DNA of 64,000 nt, from NCBI GenBank assembly GCA_023382655.1, contig JAHDWK010000001.1:359089-423088 (forward strand), in the 5' to 3' direction. Below the pieces are notes generated by a model. It ran no database searches. It was given only the letters and a program-made list of their open reading frames with translations, and was not told the DNA's origin. The translations under genes were made by a program, and so were the position numbers. This stretch comes from Anaerolineae bacterium. GTDB taxonomy: Bacteria > Chloroflexota > Anaerolineae > Promineifilales > Promineifilaceae. Below, piece by piece: positions 32,708 through 39,281 of the stretch; position 1 is the stretch's first letter, and each line of letters starts with the position of its first letter.

Positions 32708-34416
32708 TATTTGCCAGGGCGAGGCAGTGGGGATGGAAGTGGATTAGCAAATTAAGGTTGTGCCCCACTGCCTCGCCCCTACTTGCCACCGGCTACTTGC
32801 TCCTTGCCATCCTGCTTTTTGGTTGCAGCCAGCCGGCGGCCGTGACGCAGAGCCAGGAACCCACGCAAATCCAGTTAGTAGCTGATGGTCAGACCTATAA
32901 TTTGACGACAAATGCAGCCACCGTGCGCGAACTGCTGGCCGAAGCGGGTCTAGAACTGGGGGAACTGGATGAGGTGGAGCCACCCTTGTTTACGCCACTG
33001 GCAGATGACACGGCCGTGACCGTTGTCCGTGTCGCTGAAGAAATCCAGATCATCACCGAAACCATTCCCTACGAACGCAGATATGTGCGCACCGACACGA
33101 TGACGGCCGATGATGCGCCCCAAATTGTGCAGCCTGGCAGCCCCGGCCAGCGTGAAGTCACCATTCGCCTGCTCTTCCGCGATGGGCTGGAATCTTCGCG
33201 CATCCGCACCAATGAAACGATTATTGAGGAGCCACAAGACGAAGTGGTGTTGATTGGCATTGGTGCAAATCGGGGTATTGCTTATTTCCCTGGTTTACTG
33301 GCCTACATCAGCGGCGGCGTGCCGGTGCTGATGCGGGGCAGCACGGCCGTGCCTGAACAACTCCCGCTCGATGGACAGCTAGACGGCCGTGTCTTCGCCC
33401 TCTCCCCTGACGCCAGCCAGCTTCTCTACACCCAGGTTGACGCCGCTACCAACAGCTTCAACAACAGCTTGTGGTTGATTGGTGTGGAACCCGGCGCTGT
33501 GCCTGTGGATTTGGGTGTGGAAAATGTCCTGTGGGCCGGTTGGAGTCCGGTGGTCACCAACACCTGGCAAATCGCCTACACCACCGCCGCCGCCAGCGCC
33601 CAACCCCCTGGTTGGGAAGCCAACAACGATCTCTGGCTGTTAACCACGCCCATCACCGATACCACCGCTTTCACCACCACCCAAATTATAGACGCCTATC
33701 CGGCGCTCAACGGCTGGTGGGGCGGGAATTATGCCTGGTCGCCCAACGGCCGTACGCTGGCCTACAGCTATGCCAACGAAGTAGGTCTGATTGACACCCG
33801 TTCCCCCGCCCCCAATGATGACCGCCTGGTCTTGCAGCGCTTCACGCCCTACAACACCCGCGCCGATTGGGTCTGGGTGCCGTCGCTCACCTGGTCGCCG
33901 GACGGCCGTTTCCTGGCCTTCACCCAACACAATGGCGCTGACGAACAGACGATGCAGTTTGACAGCCAGGTAGTGGGCATCAGCGTCCCTGTCGCTGCCC
34001 AATTTGTGGATCAGGCCGGCATGTGGGGGCACATGCACTGGTCGCCAGACAATGAACACATCGCCTATTTGCAAACCACCGATCCGCTGGACAGCCTGCG
34101 CAGCAATTACACACTCTGGTTGATGGATGTGGATGGCAGCAACGGCCGTCAACTCTACCCTCCACCTGGCGAGAACAGCCGCTTTTCCCGCGACCAATCC
34201 TTCATGGCCTGGTCCCCGGATGGGCAAAACATCGCCTTCATCTTTGAGGATGACCTCTTCATCCTCAATCTGGCCGATGGCAGCGCCACCCGCGTGACCC
34301 AGGATGATACCTTCGACAGCCATCCCACCTGGGCGCCCTACGGCTCAGTTACCCCCGTGGAATTACCCAATGCACCCCCGCCCCGGCGTGGCGGCAAAAT
34401 GACGCCAACAAGGTGA
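32704..34416 (+). CDS. lipoprotein with DUF348, G5 and TolB-like propeller domains
   Basis: 570 residues from ATG 32704; an in-frame ATG at 32692 is also possible. The signal peptide ends at lipobox LLFGC. Then come a DUF348/ubiquitin-like domain (IQLVADGQTYNLTTNAATVR), a G5 domain (IQIITETIPYERRYVRTD..VQPGSPGQREVTI) and a six-bladed PD40/TolB-like beta-propeller (AWSPNGRTLAYSY, TWSPDGRFLAFTQ, HWSPDNEHIAYLQ, AWSPDGQNIAFIF). DUF348 and G5 are usually joined to cell-wall enzymes, so a propeller partner is unusual. The signal peptide is partly encoded by a 16-bp inverted repeat (32717-32778). Confidence 0.82.
   Translation: MIFARARQWGWKWISKLRLCPTASPLLATGYLLLAILLFGCSQPAAVTQSQEPTQIQLVADGQTYNLTTNAATVRELLAEAGLELGELDEVEPPLFTPLADDTAVTVVRVAEEIQIITETIPYERRYVRTDTMTADDAPQIVQPGSPGQREVTIRLLFRDGLESSRIRTNETIIEEPQDEVVLIGIGANRGIAYFPGLLAYISGGVPVLMRGSTAVPEQLPLDGQLDGRVFALSPDASQLLYTQVDAATNSFNNSLWLIGVEPGAVPVDLGVENVLWAGWSPVVTNTWQIAYTTAAASAQPPGWEANNDLWLLTTPITDTTAFTTTQIIDAYPALNGWWGGNYAWSPNGRTLAYSYANEVGLIDTRSPAPNDDRLVLQRFTPYNTRADWVWVPSLTWSPDGRFLAFTQHNGADEQTMQFDSQVVGISVPVAAQFVDQAGMWGHMHWSPDNEHIAYLQTTDPLDSLRSNYTLWLMDVDGSNGRQLYPPPGENSRFSRDQSFMAWSPDGQNIAFIFEDDLFILNLADGSATRVTQDDTFDSHPTWAPYGSVTPVELPNAPPPRRGGKMTPTR
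32717..32778. repeat. 16-bp perfect inverted repeat inside a signal-peptide coding region
   Basis: Arms GGGCGAGGCAGTGGGG (32717-32732) and CCCCACTGCCTCGCCC (32763-32778) are exact reverse complements, 30 bases apart. A CTTGCCACCGGCTACTTGC array of the CTTGCCACCTG family follows at once. The whole block encodes most of the N-terminal signal sequence. Confidence 0.85.
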
Positions 34417-34466
34417 CAGGATAGACAGGCTCCCATCCTCACTGAACCGGGCTGATGCATTTATGC

Positions 34467-34472
34467 TACAAT
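34467..34472 (+). promoter_or_regulatory. extended -10 element upstream of the AOR gene
   Basis: TGCTACAAT (34464-34472) is an extended -10 sequence about 135 bp upstream of the AOR start; no clear -35. Confidence 0.35.
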
Positions 34473-34505
34473 AACGCCATCCTAATGATGGGTGAGGTAA
34501 ATGAT

Positions 34506-34574
34506 ATGAGCCAATTTGTTGAGGCTGAACTGGTCGAACTACGCCGTAAACTGGCGAAGTATGAAAACTTATAA
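34506..34574 (+). CDS. possible 22-residue leader peptide
   Basis: ATG 34506 follows GGTGAGGTAAATGAT and opens a 22-codon frame (MSQFVEAELVELRRKLAKYE plus two residues) ending 31 bp before the AOR start. It is amphipathic and helical. It may be a true small gene, a leader peptide, or the remnant of a longer protein. Confidence 0.35.
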   Translation: MSQFVEAELVELRRKLAKYENL

Positions 34575-34605
34575 TCCTGACCCCCTACGAAAAGGAGAAA
34601 TTCCC

Positions 34606-36543
34606 ATGTTACACGGATTTACCGGCAAAGTCTTACACGTAGACCTGACTCAGCACAAATTAGAAATTGAAGAACCAACCGAAGATTTCTATCGCCACTA
34701 TGTCGGTGGCAGCCTGATGGGGCTGTATTACCTCTGGAAAAACACGCCGCAAGGTGCAGACCCACTCAGCCCGGAGAACACCCTTACCTTTGCCACTAGT
34801 GCCCCCACCGGCCTGCCCGTCAGCGGCCAAAGCCGCTGCACCGCCACCTGTAAATCTCCCAGCAGCGGCGGCGCGGCTGACAGCCAGGCGGGTGGCTTCT
34901 GGCCGGCCGAACTCAAATATGCCGGGTTTGACGCTATTGTCATCAAGGGCGCGTCAGCCACTCCTGTCTATCTCTGGATTAAAAATGGGCAGGCCGAACT
35001 GCGCGATGCTTCTCAGTTGTGGGGCAAAACCACGCTGGAAGTGGATGAGGCCATCAAGGACGAATTGGGCGATAAGAAGATTGAAATTGCCCAGATTGGC
35101 ATTGCCGGGGAAAAGTTGGCGAACTTTGCGTCCGTGATGAATATGAGCAACCGCGCCTGGGGACGCACCGGCATTGGCGCGGTGATGGGCAGCAAAAAGC
35201 TAAAGGCCATTGCTTTGCGCGGCACAGGCAAAGTGAATCCTGGTGATAAAAAAGCTGTTTCTGCGCTGCACAAGCGGGGCGCGAAGGAGCTGCCCGGCAG
35301 CGATATGGAGGCATTTGGCAAATATGGTACGGCCGATACGGTCATGGCGAACCAGGGGGGCGGCGGCCTGCCCACCCGCAACTGGGATGCCGGCTTCTTT
35401 GAGAGCGCTGAAAGCATTAGCGGCGAACGGCTGTATGATGAACTGCTGCGAGGGGCGGAGGCGGGGCGGCAAGATAAAGACGGCCGTGACACCTGTTATG
35501 CCTGCATCATCCGCTGCAAACGGGTGGTCGAGTCTGAATATCGTAACAACAAACTCATTCCCGAATATGGCGGCCCGGAATATGAAACCATTGCCACCTT
35601 TGGCTCTTACTGCGGCGTCAGCGACATGCACGCCATCACCTATGCCAACCAGCTTTGCAACGAATATGGCGTTGATACTATCTCTTGTGGCGCAACCCTC
35701 TCCTGGGCGATGGAATGTTTTGAGAACGAAGTGATCAGTGTGGAAGATACCGATGGCATTGAACTGCGCTATGGCAACGCTGAAGCGATGATCGTCATGC
35801 TGGAAAAGACGCTCAAACGGGAAGGTTTCGGTGACATTCTGGCCGAAGGCTCGGCCAAAGCAGCCGACCGGCTGGGACGCGGTCACGAATACCTGCTGAC
35901 CATCAAAGGACAGGAACTCCCGGCGCACATGCCGCAAGTCAAGCGCAGCCTGGGGCTTATTTACGCCGTCAATCCCTTTGGCGCAGATCATCAATCGTCG
36001 GAACATGACCCGCTCTATTCACCCAAAGCGTATGAAAGCACGTACCATCGTTTCCTGAATCAGATTGGTCTGGACAAACCACAATCGGCCAAAGTGCTGA
36101 ACGCGGAAAAGGTGGAGTTTGCGCTGAAATCTCAATACAACTACAGCGCCATGGATACCATTTCCATCTGCCAGTTTGTCTACGGCCCTGGCTGGCAACT
36201 CTATGGCCCGCAAGATATGACGGACCTGTATGCGGCCGCTACCGGCTGGGATGTGACGGTGGATGACATTCAGGAGATCGGCCGTCGTCGGCTGAACCTG
36301 ATGCGTGCCTACAATGCCCGCGAGGGTTTGAACCGTGACCAGGATACATTGCCAAAGAAACTGTTCCAAAAGGCGCTCAGCGGCGGCCGTTCCGATGGCA
36401 TTGTGATGGATGAAGCGGAATTGCAGGCGGGCATGGATATGTATTTTGAACAGGCTGGCTGGGATATAGCCACCGGCGTGCCCACCCGTGCCACGTTGGA
36501 AGATGTGGGGCTGGCCTGGGTGGCGGATGATTTGGGGCTGTAG
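34606..36543 (+). CDS. aor: aldehyde:ferredoxin oxidoreductase family, tungsten/molybdenum pterin enzyme
   Basis: 645 residues. It oxidises aldehydes to acids with ferredoxin using a bis-pterin W or Mo cofactor. N-terminal FTGKVLHVDLTQ and YVGGSLMGLYYLW, then SPTGLPVSGQSR-like and NMSNRAWGRTGIGAVMGSKKLKAIA motifs of the cofactor domain. The iron-sulfur cysteines are in DTCYACIIRCKR (CxxCxxxC) with a fourth Cys further on. ATG 34606 has AAAAGGAGAAA upstream. It stands alone; no MoaD-like gene is adjacent. A strong hairpin terminator follows at 36655. Confidence 0.93.
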   Translation: MLHGFTGKVLHVDLTQHKLEIEEPTEDFYRHYVGGSLMGLYYLWKNTPQGADPLSPENTLTFATSAPTGLPVSGQSRCTATCKSPSSGGAADSQAGGFWPAELKYAGFDAIVIKGASATPVYLWIKNGQAELRDASQLWGKTTLEVDEAIKDELGDKKIEIAQIGIAGEKLANFASVMNMSNRAWGRTGIGAVMGSKKLKAIALRGTGKVNPGDKKAVSALHKRGAKELPGSDMEAFGKYGTADTVMANQGGGGLPTRNWDAGFFESAESISGERLYDELLRGAEAGRQDKDGRDTCYACIIRCKRVVESEYRNNKLIPEYGGPEYETIATFGSYCGVSDMHAITYANQLCNEYGVDTISCGATLSWAMECFENEVISVEDTDGIELRYGNAEAMIVMLEKTLKREGFGDILAEGSAKAADRLGRGHEYLLTIKGQELPAHMPQVKRSLGLIYAVNPFGADHQSSEHDPLYSPKAYESTYHRFLNQIGLDKPQSAKVLNAEKVEFALKSQYNYSAMDTISICQFVYGPGWQLYGPQDMTDLYAAATGWDVTVDDIQEIGRRRLNLMRAYNAREGLNRDQDTLPKKLFQKALSGGRSDGIVMDEAELQAGMDMYFEQAGWDIATGVPTRATLEDVGLAWVADDLGL

Positions 36544-36544
36544 G

Positions 36545-36645
36545 CGTGGTAATCGGTGAACGGTAATCAGTAATCGGTGATCCGAAGTCCGAAGTCCGAA
36601 GTCCGACCTCCGGCATCGGACTTCGGGCATCGGACTTCGGTTTTG
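36545..36645. repeat. CGTAATC and GAAGTCCGA repeat cluster after the AOR gene
   Basis: GTAATCGGTGAACGGTAATCAG-type units are followed by three tandem GAAGTCCGA copies and then inverted TCGGACTTCGG copies (36617-36640). The whole can fold into a long hairpin between the AOR stop and its terminator. Confidence 0.75.
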
Positions 36646-36654
36646 TGATGAAAC

Positions 36655-36690
36655 AAAAGAAGGCTCACCACAATGGGTGAGCCTTCTTTT
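36655..36690. terminator. bidirectional intrinsic terminator
   Basis: 15-bp perfect stem (36655-36669 / 36676-36690, core AGAAGGCTCACC) with a 6-base loop and T-runs outwards on both strands. It ends the AOR transcript on plus and the small octamer-tailed gene on minus. Confidence 0.9.
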
Positions 36691-36705
36691 TTCCTCCGCT
36701 CTTCC

Positions 36706-36936
36706 CTACAAACTGTTTTTGGGAGAGGGGGGACGTGGTTCGGGGGACGGCCGTTGCTCCGACAACGGCCGTTGTTCCGACAACGGCCGTGTCCCCGCCA
36801 CTACCCGCTTCTCCAAATTCCCCACCCGCTCCGCCAATTCCTGCACCAACAACAGCGTCTGCCCGATTGTCTGTTCGGGCGACAATTCCCCATTTTCCCA
36901 CTTTAGTAGAACCGTTTCCAAACTGTATGCGGCCAC
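36706..36936 (-). CDS. small protein with octamer-encoded tail
   Basis: 76 residues from GTG 36936, with GAGGAG upstream. The first 45 residues (MAAYSLETVLLKWENGELSP and QTLLLVQELAERVGNLEKRV) look like a conserved helical, coiled-coil-prone protein. The last 30 residues (GTRPLSEQRPLSEQRPSPEP) are encoded by three near-tandem ACGGCCGT octamers. A consensus promoter lies 100-128 bp upstream and a terminator just downstream. Function unknown. Confidence 0.65.
   Translation of the reverse strand: MAAYSLETVLLKWENGELSPEQTIGQTLLLVQELAERVGNLEKRVVAGTRPLSEQRPLSEQRPSPEPRPPSPKNSL
36745..36793. repeat. three closely spaced ACGGCCGT octamers
   Basis: Octamers about 17-18 bp apart start to start, linked by TGNTCCGACA. 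This is the densest cluster in the window, in the tail of the small minus-strand gene. Confidence 0.85.
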
Positions 36937-37035
36937 AATAGTTACTCCTCTTCAAATGATGATGGTTTATTTCTTGACGGGTTTGGCCGACCGATGTTAT
37001 GATAGTTCACAACATTTTATTCGCCAACGTACAGC

Positions 37036-37064
37036 ATTTTATACTATATAGAATTATTTGTCAA
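37036..37064 (-). promoter_or_regulatory. consensus promoter for the small gene at 36706-36936
   Basis: On the minus strand TTGACA (complement at 37059-37064), 17 bp, TAAAAT (complement at 37036-37041). The stretch is very AT-rich. Confidence 0.65.
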
Positions 37065-37076
37065 CACCAGATTGCA

Positions 37077-37113
37077 AAAAAAGCTGGCAGATTTTGCCAA
37101 CCTGTCAGCTTTC
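37077..37113 (-). terminator. intrinsic terminator of the XRE gene
   Basis: On the minus strand AAGCTGACAG pairs with CTGCCAGCTT (one mismatch), followed by seven T. It begins a few bases after the stop of the XRE gene. Confidence 0.75.
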
Positions 37114-37117
37114 TTGT

Positions 37118-37603
37118 TTAAACTTCGTAACTAAATCCGGCTCGTTCGGCAATCAGGGTCAGCAGTTTGGACGAGGAGCGTTTTGGTTCATACGCCCCGG
37201 TCTCCCATTCACTGATAGTGGGTTGGCGCACGCCTAACTCCTGGGCAAACTCTGCCTGGTTCATGTGCATATGTTCCCGCAGCGCCTTTATCATGGCGCG
37301 GTTCCACATGACAATATCCCCTTCGCGCCGGATTTCCTGCGGGGGAATGGCGCCTTCTTTGCGGAAGGTGATCCGCTCGTTTTCCAGATCGAGTTTGTCC
37401 ACCAGATAGCCGGCATCTAGCCAGGCCGCCGATTGGGCGTGGGCGGTGCGCCGGTTGCTCCACCAGGCGCGCTGAGTGCGGGCGGTATGTGGCAGACCGC
37501 CCGTCAATATACTCTGTACATCCGCTACTGTGAGCAAGATAACGTCTTCACCGCTTTGCTGGAAAAATTGGAAGAGGGGGTAATATTTGCTGCTTTCTTT
37601 CAT
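37118..37603 (-). CDS. DUF7662-XRE fusion, transcriptional regulator
   Basis: 161 residues. The N-terminal part (about 5-80: KYYPLFQFFQQSGEDVILLT, GLPHTARTQRAWWSNRR, AAWLDAGYLVDKLDLENERI) matches the DUF7662 pattern; the C-terminal part (about 100-155) is an XRE helix-turn-helix (REHMHMNQAEFAQELGVRQP and TISEWETGAYEPKR). The DUF may sense a ligand or bind nucleic acid. It lies between the small octamer-tailed gene and mtnP, with its own terminator; the target is unknown. Confidence 0.8.
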   Translation of the reverse strand: MKESSKYYPLFQFFQQSGEDVILLTVADVQSILTGGLPHTARTQRAWWSNRRTAHAQSAAWLDAGYLVDKLDLENERITFRKEGAIPPQEIRREGDIVMWNRAMIKALREHMHMNQAEFAQELGVRQPTISEWETGAYEPKRSSSKLLTLIAERAGFSYEV

Positions 37604-37648
37604 AGCTGGTTATCAGACGGCCGTTTGTGAGCCAACCGTGCCAGCATT

Positions 37649-38524
37649 TTACCCATTATTCAAGTATTTGCTAACCAGGGGGGCTAACCGGGTTTTCACC
37701 TCGACGGGAATGCGGGCCGGGTCGGTGGAGATGGCGGTGGCCAGGGTGTGGTGGGCAGCAAAATCGCCAGCCCACACATCGGCCGTATGTACCAGGTGAG
37801 CAATGGCGGCCTGGGCCAGTTGGGTGTTCTGGTGAACGACGCGGAAAACATGCGCGGCCGTGACCGGTGCTTCTGTTTCGTGCCACACGTCGTAATCGGT
37901 GACGTGGGCCATGCAAGCGTAGGCGATTTCCGCTTCGGCAGCCAGGAAGGCTTCGGGGGAGGTGGTCATACCAATGACCTCCATGCCCCATTGCCGGTAG
38001 GTGAGGGACTCAGCTTTGGTGCTGAAGCGTGGCCCTTCGATGGTGATGTAGTTGCCGCCTTCGTGGACGGTACCATTGGCAGCGCGCACGGCCGTGGCCA
38101 ACGCCGCACTCAACTCCGGTGAAAAAGGATGCGCGACCGGAATGTGGGCCACCAGCCCGCCGCCAAAAAAGGTATGGGCGCGGATGCCTTTGGTGTGGTC
38201 AACCAACTGGTCAGGGATGACGATGTGGCCGGGGGCAAACTCTTCGCGCAAAGAGCCGCAGGCGCTGACGGCCACGATATATTTGACGCCCATTGTTTTG
38301 AGGGCAAAGATGTTGGCGCGGTAGGGCACTTCGCTGGGGCTGAGGGTGTGACCACGGCCGTGACGCGGCAGGAAAGCGACGCGACGGCCGTGCAAATCCC
38401 CGGTAATAATTGCATCCGACGGATCGCCAAAAGGGGTAACAACTCGCTTCTCCTCCACCCCGGTCAGCCCGACCATACCATACAACCCGCTGCCACCAAT
38501 CACCGCAATTTCAATATCTGTCAC
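37649..38524 (-). CDS. mtnP: S-methyl-5'-thioadenosine phosphorylase
   Basis: 291 residues. It phosphorolyses methylthioadenosine in methionine salvage. Motifs: IAVIGGSGLYGM, FLPRHGRGHTLSPSEVPYRAN, VSACGSLREEFAPG, IEGPRFSTKAES, VIGMTTSPEAFLAAEAEIAYACMAHVTDYDVW. The Asp in TDYD favours 6-aminopurines (adenine type). Other salvage genes are not in the window. Confidence 0.95.
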   Translation of the reverse strand: MTDIEIAVIGGSGLYGMVGLTGVEEKRVVTPFGDPSDAIITGDLHGRRVAFLPRHGRGHTLSPSEVPYRANIFALKTMGVKYIVAVSACGSLREEFAPGHIVIPDQLVDHTKGIRAHTFFGGGLVAHIPVAHPFSPELSAALATAVRAANGTVHEGGNYITIEGPRFSTKAESLTYRQWGMEVIGMTTSPEAFLAAEAEIAYACMAHVTDYDVWHETEAPVTAAHVFRVVHQNTQLAQAAIAHLVHTADVWAGDFAAHHTLATAISTDPARIPVEVKTRLAPLVSKYLNNG

Positions 38525-38556
38525 AATAGACTCCTGATACTATTTCTAGCATTATT

Positions 38557-39099
38557 TTATCTATCACTTTCTACTGTATCTAAGACTAAAGAAACTGGTT
38601 GAAACCGTATCCATTGACGAATTCGGTTGTCAACTATTATTTGCCTCGACTCATCTCTAGAAATCTCGCTGGCAAAACTGTGAGAGGCTTCTACAAAGCA
38701 GGCAAGTAAATCAGTGAAATAAACAATTTTCGCTTTGGCTTTTTGCCTTTTTGCGAATTCTTGAAGTGGTTGGACTGAACTTGGAGAAGTGGCATACCAT
38801 ATCTCACTAGCTTGTCCTTCTCGGCTCATCTTTGATTGAGTTGCACTTGAGTGTACTAATGCACACCTAGCAGCATACAAATCCTCAGAAGTACAGCCTA
38901 AATTCTTATCCGGCTCGATATATTTTGAAACCCATGCACAAAATTCAGACCGAGTTACGTCACCACTTGGCTTATCTGCCCATGCAAGTGTATCAATTGC
39001 ACTGTAAAGAATAATCAACGCTTGTGTATAAAGGTTCTCTTTAACTAAAAGCGAAATTGTGTTAACCGTATCAAGTGTAAACCTATCTATTAAATTCAT
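38557..39099 (-). CDS. HEPN-like hypothetical protein, AT-rich
   Basis: 180 residues, mostly helical. YTQALIILYSAIDTLAW and DLYAARCALVHSS contain an R-x4-H motif (ARCALVH) typical of HEPN-type ribonucleases, placed in the expected second half of a four-helix bundle. No nucleotidyltransferase (MNT) partner is adjacent. The gene and its flanks are conspicuously AT-rich and free of ACGGCCGT, so recent horizontal gain is likely. It could be an orphan HEPN toxin or an inert RNA-binding protein. Confidence 0.6.
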   Translation of the reverse strand: MNLIDRFTLDTVNTISLLVKENLYTQALIILYSAIDTLAWADKPSGDVTRSEFCAWVSKYIEPDKNLGCTSEDLYAARCALVHSSATQSKMSREGQASEIWYATSPSSVQPLQEFAKRQKAKAKIVYFTDLLACFVEASHSFASEISRDESRQIIVDNRIRQWIRFQPVSLVLDTVESDR

Positions 39100-39125
39100 T
39101 TCAGTATCTATGAAGACTAGATCTG

Positions 39126-39201
39126 TGGCTCATCTATGAAATGTGTGCAAGAGACCTCGGAGGTATACCGCCGAAACTGCACACTTGTTACTCATGAGCC
39201 A
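39126..39201. ncRNA. structured 76-bp element, possible ncRNA or recombination site
   Basis: Three nested stems: TGGCTCAT/ATGAGCCA (39126-39133 / 39194-39201), GTGTGCA/TGCACAC (39143-39149 / 39178-39184) and TCGGAGG/CCGCCGA (39157-39163 / 39168-39174, one mismatch). It lies just upstream of the HEPN-like gene in an AT-rich island. The remaining gap to 39281 holds nothing I can name. Confidence 0.4.
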
Positions 39202-39281
39202 AATCCGTAAGGGCTAATCTCGATAGTAAAGTGTGTGAGCCGACACCGTTCGATCAAACTTAAATTGAGAGAAAACATTTA

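Noticed and set aside
39126..39201. Integron attC site
   Set aside because: The nested stems recall attC, but no RYYYAAC/GTTRRRY core pair is positioned correctly and no integrase is present; kept only as a structured element.
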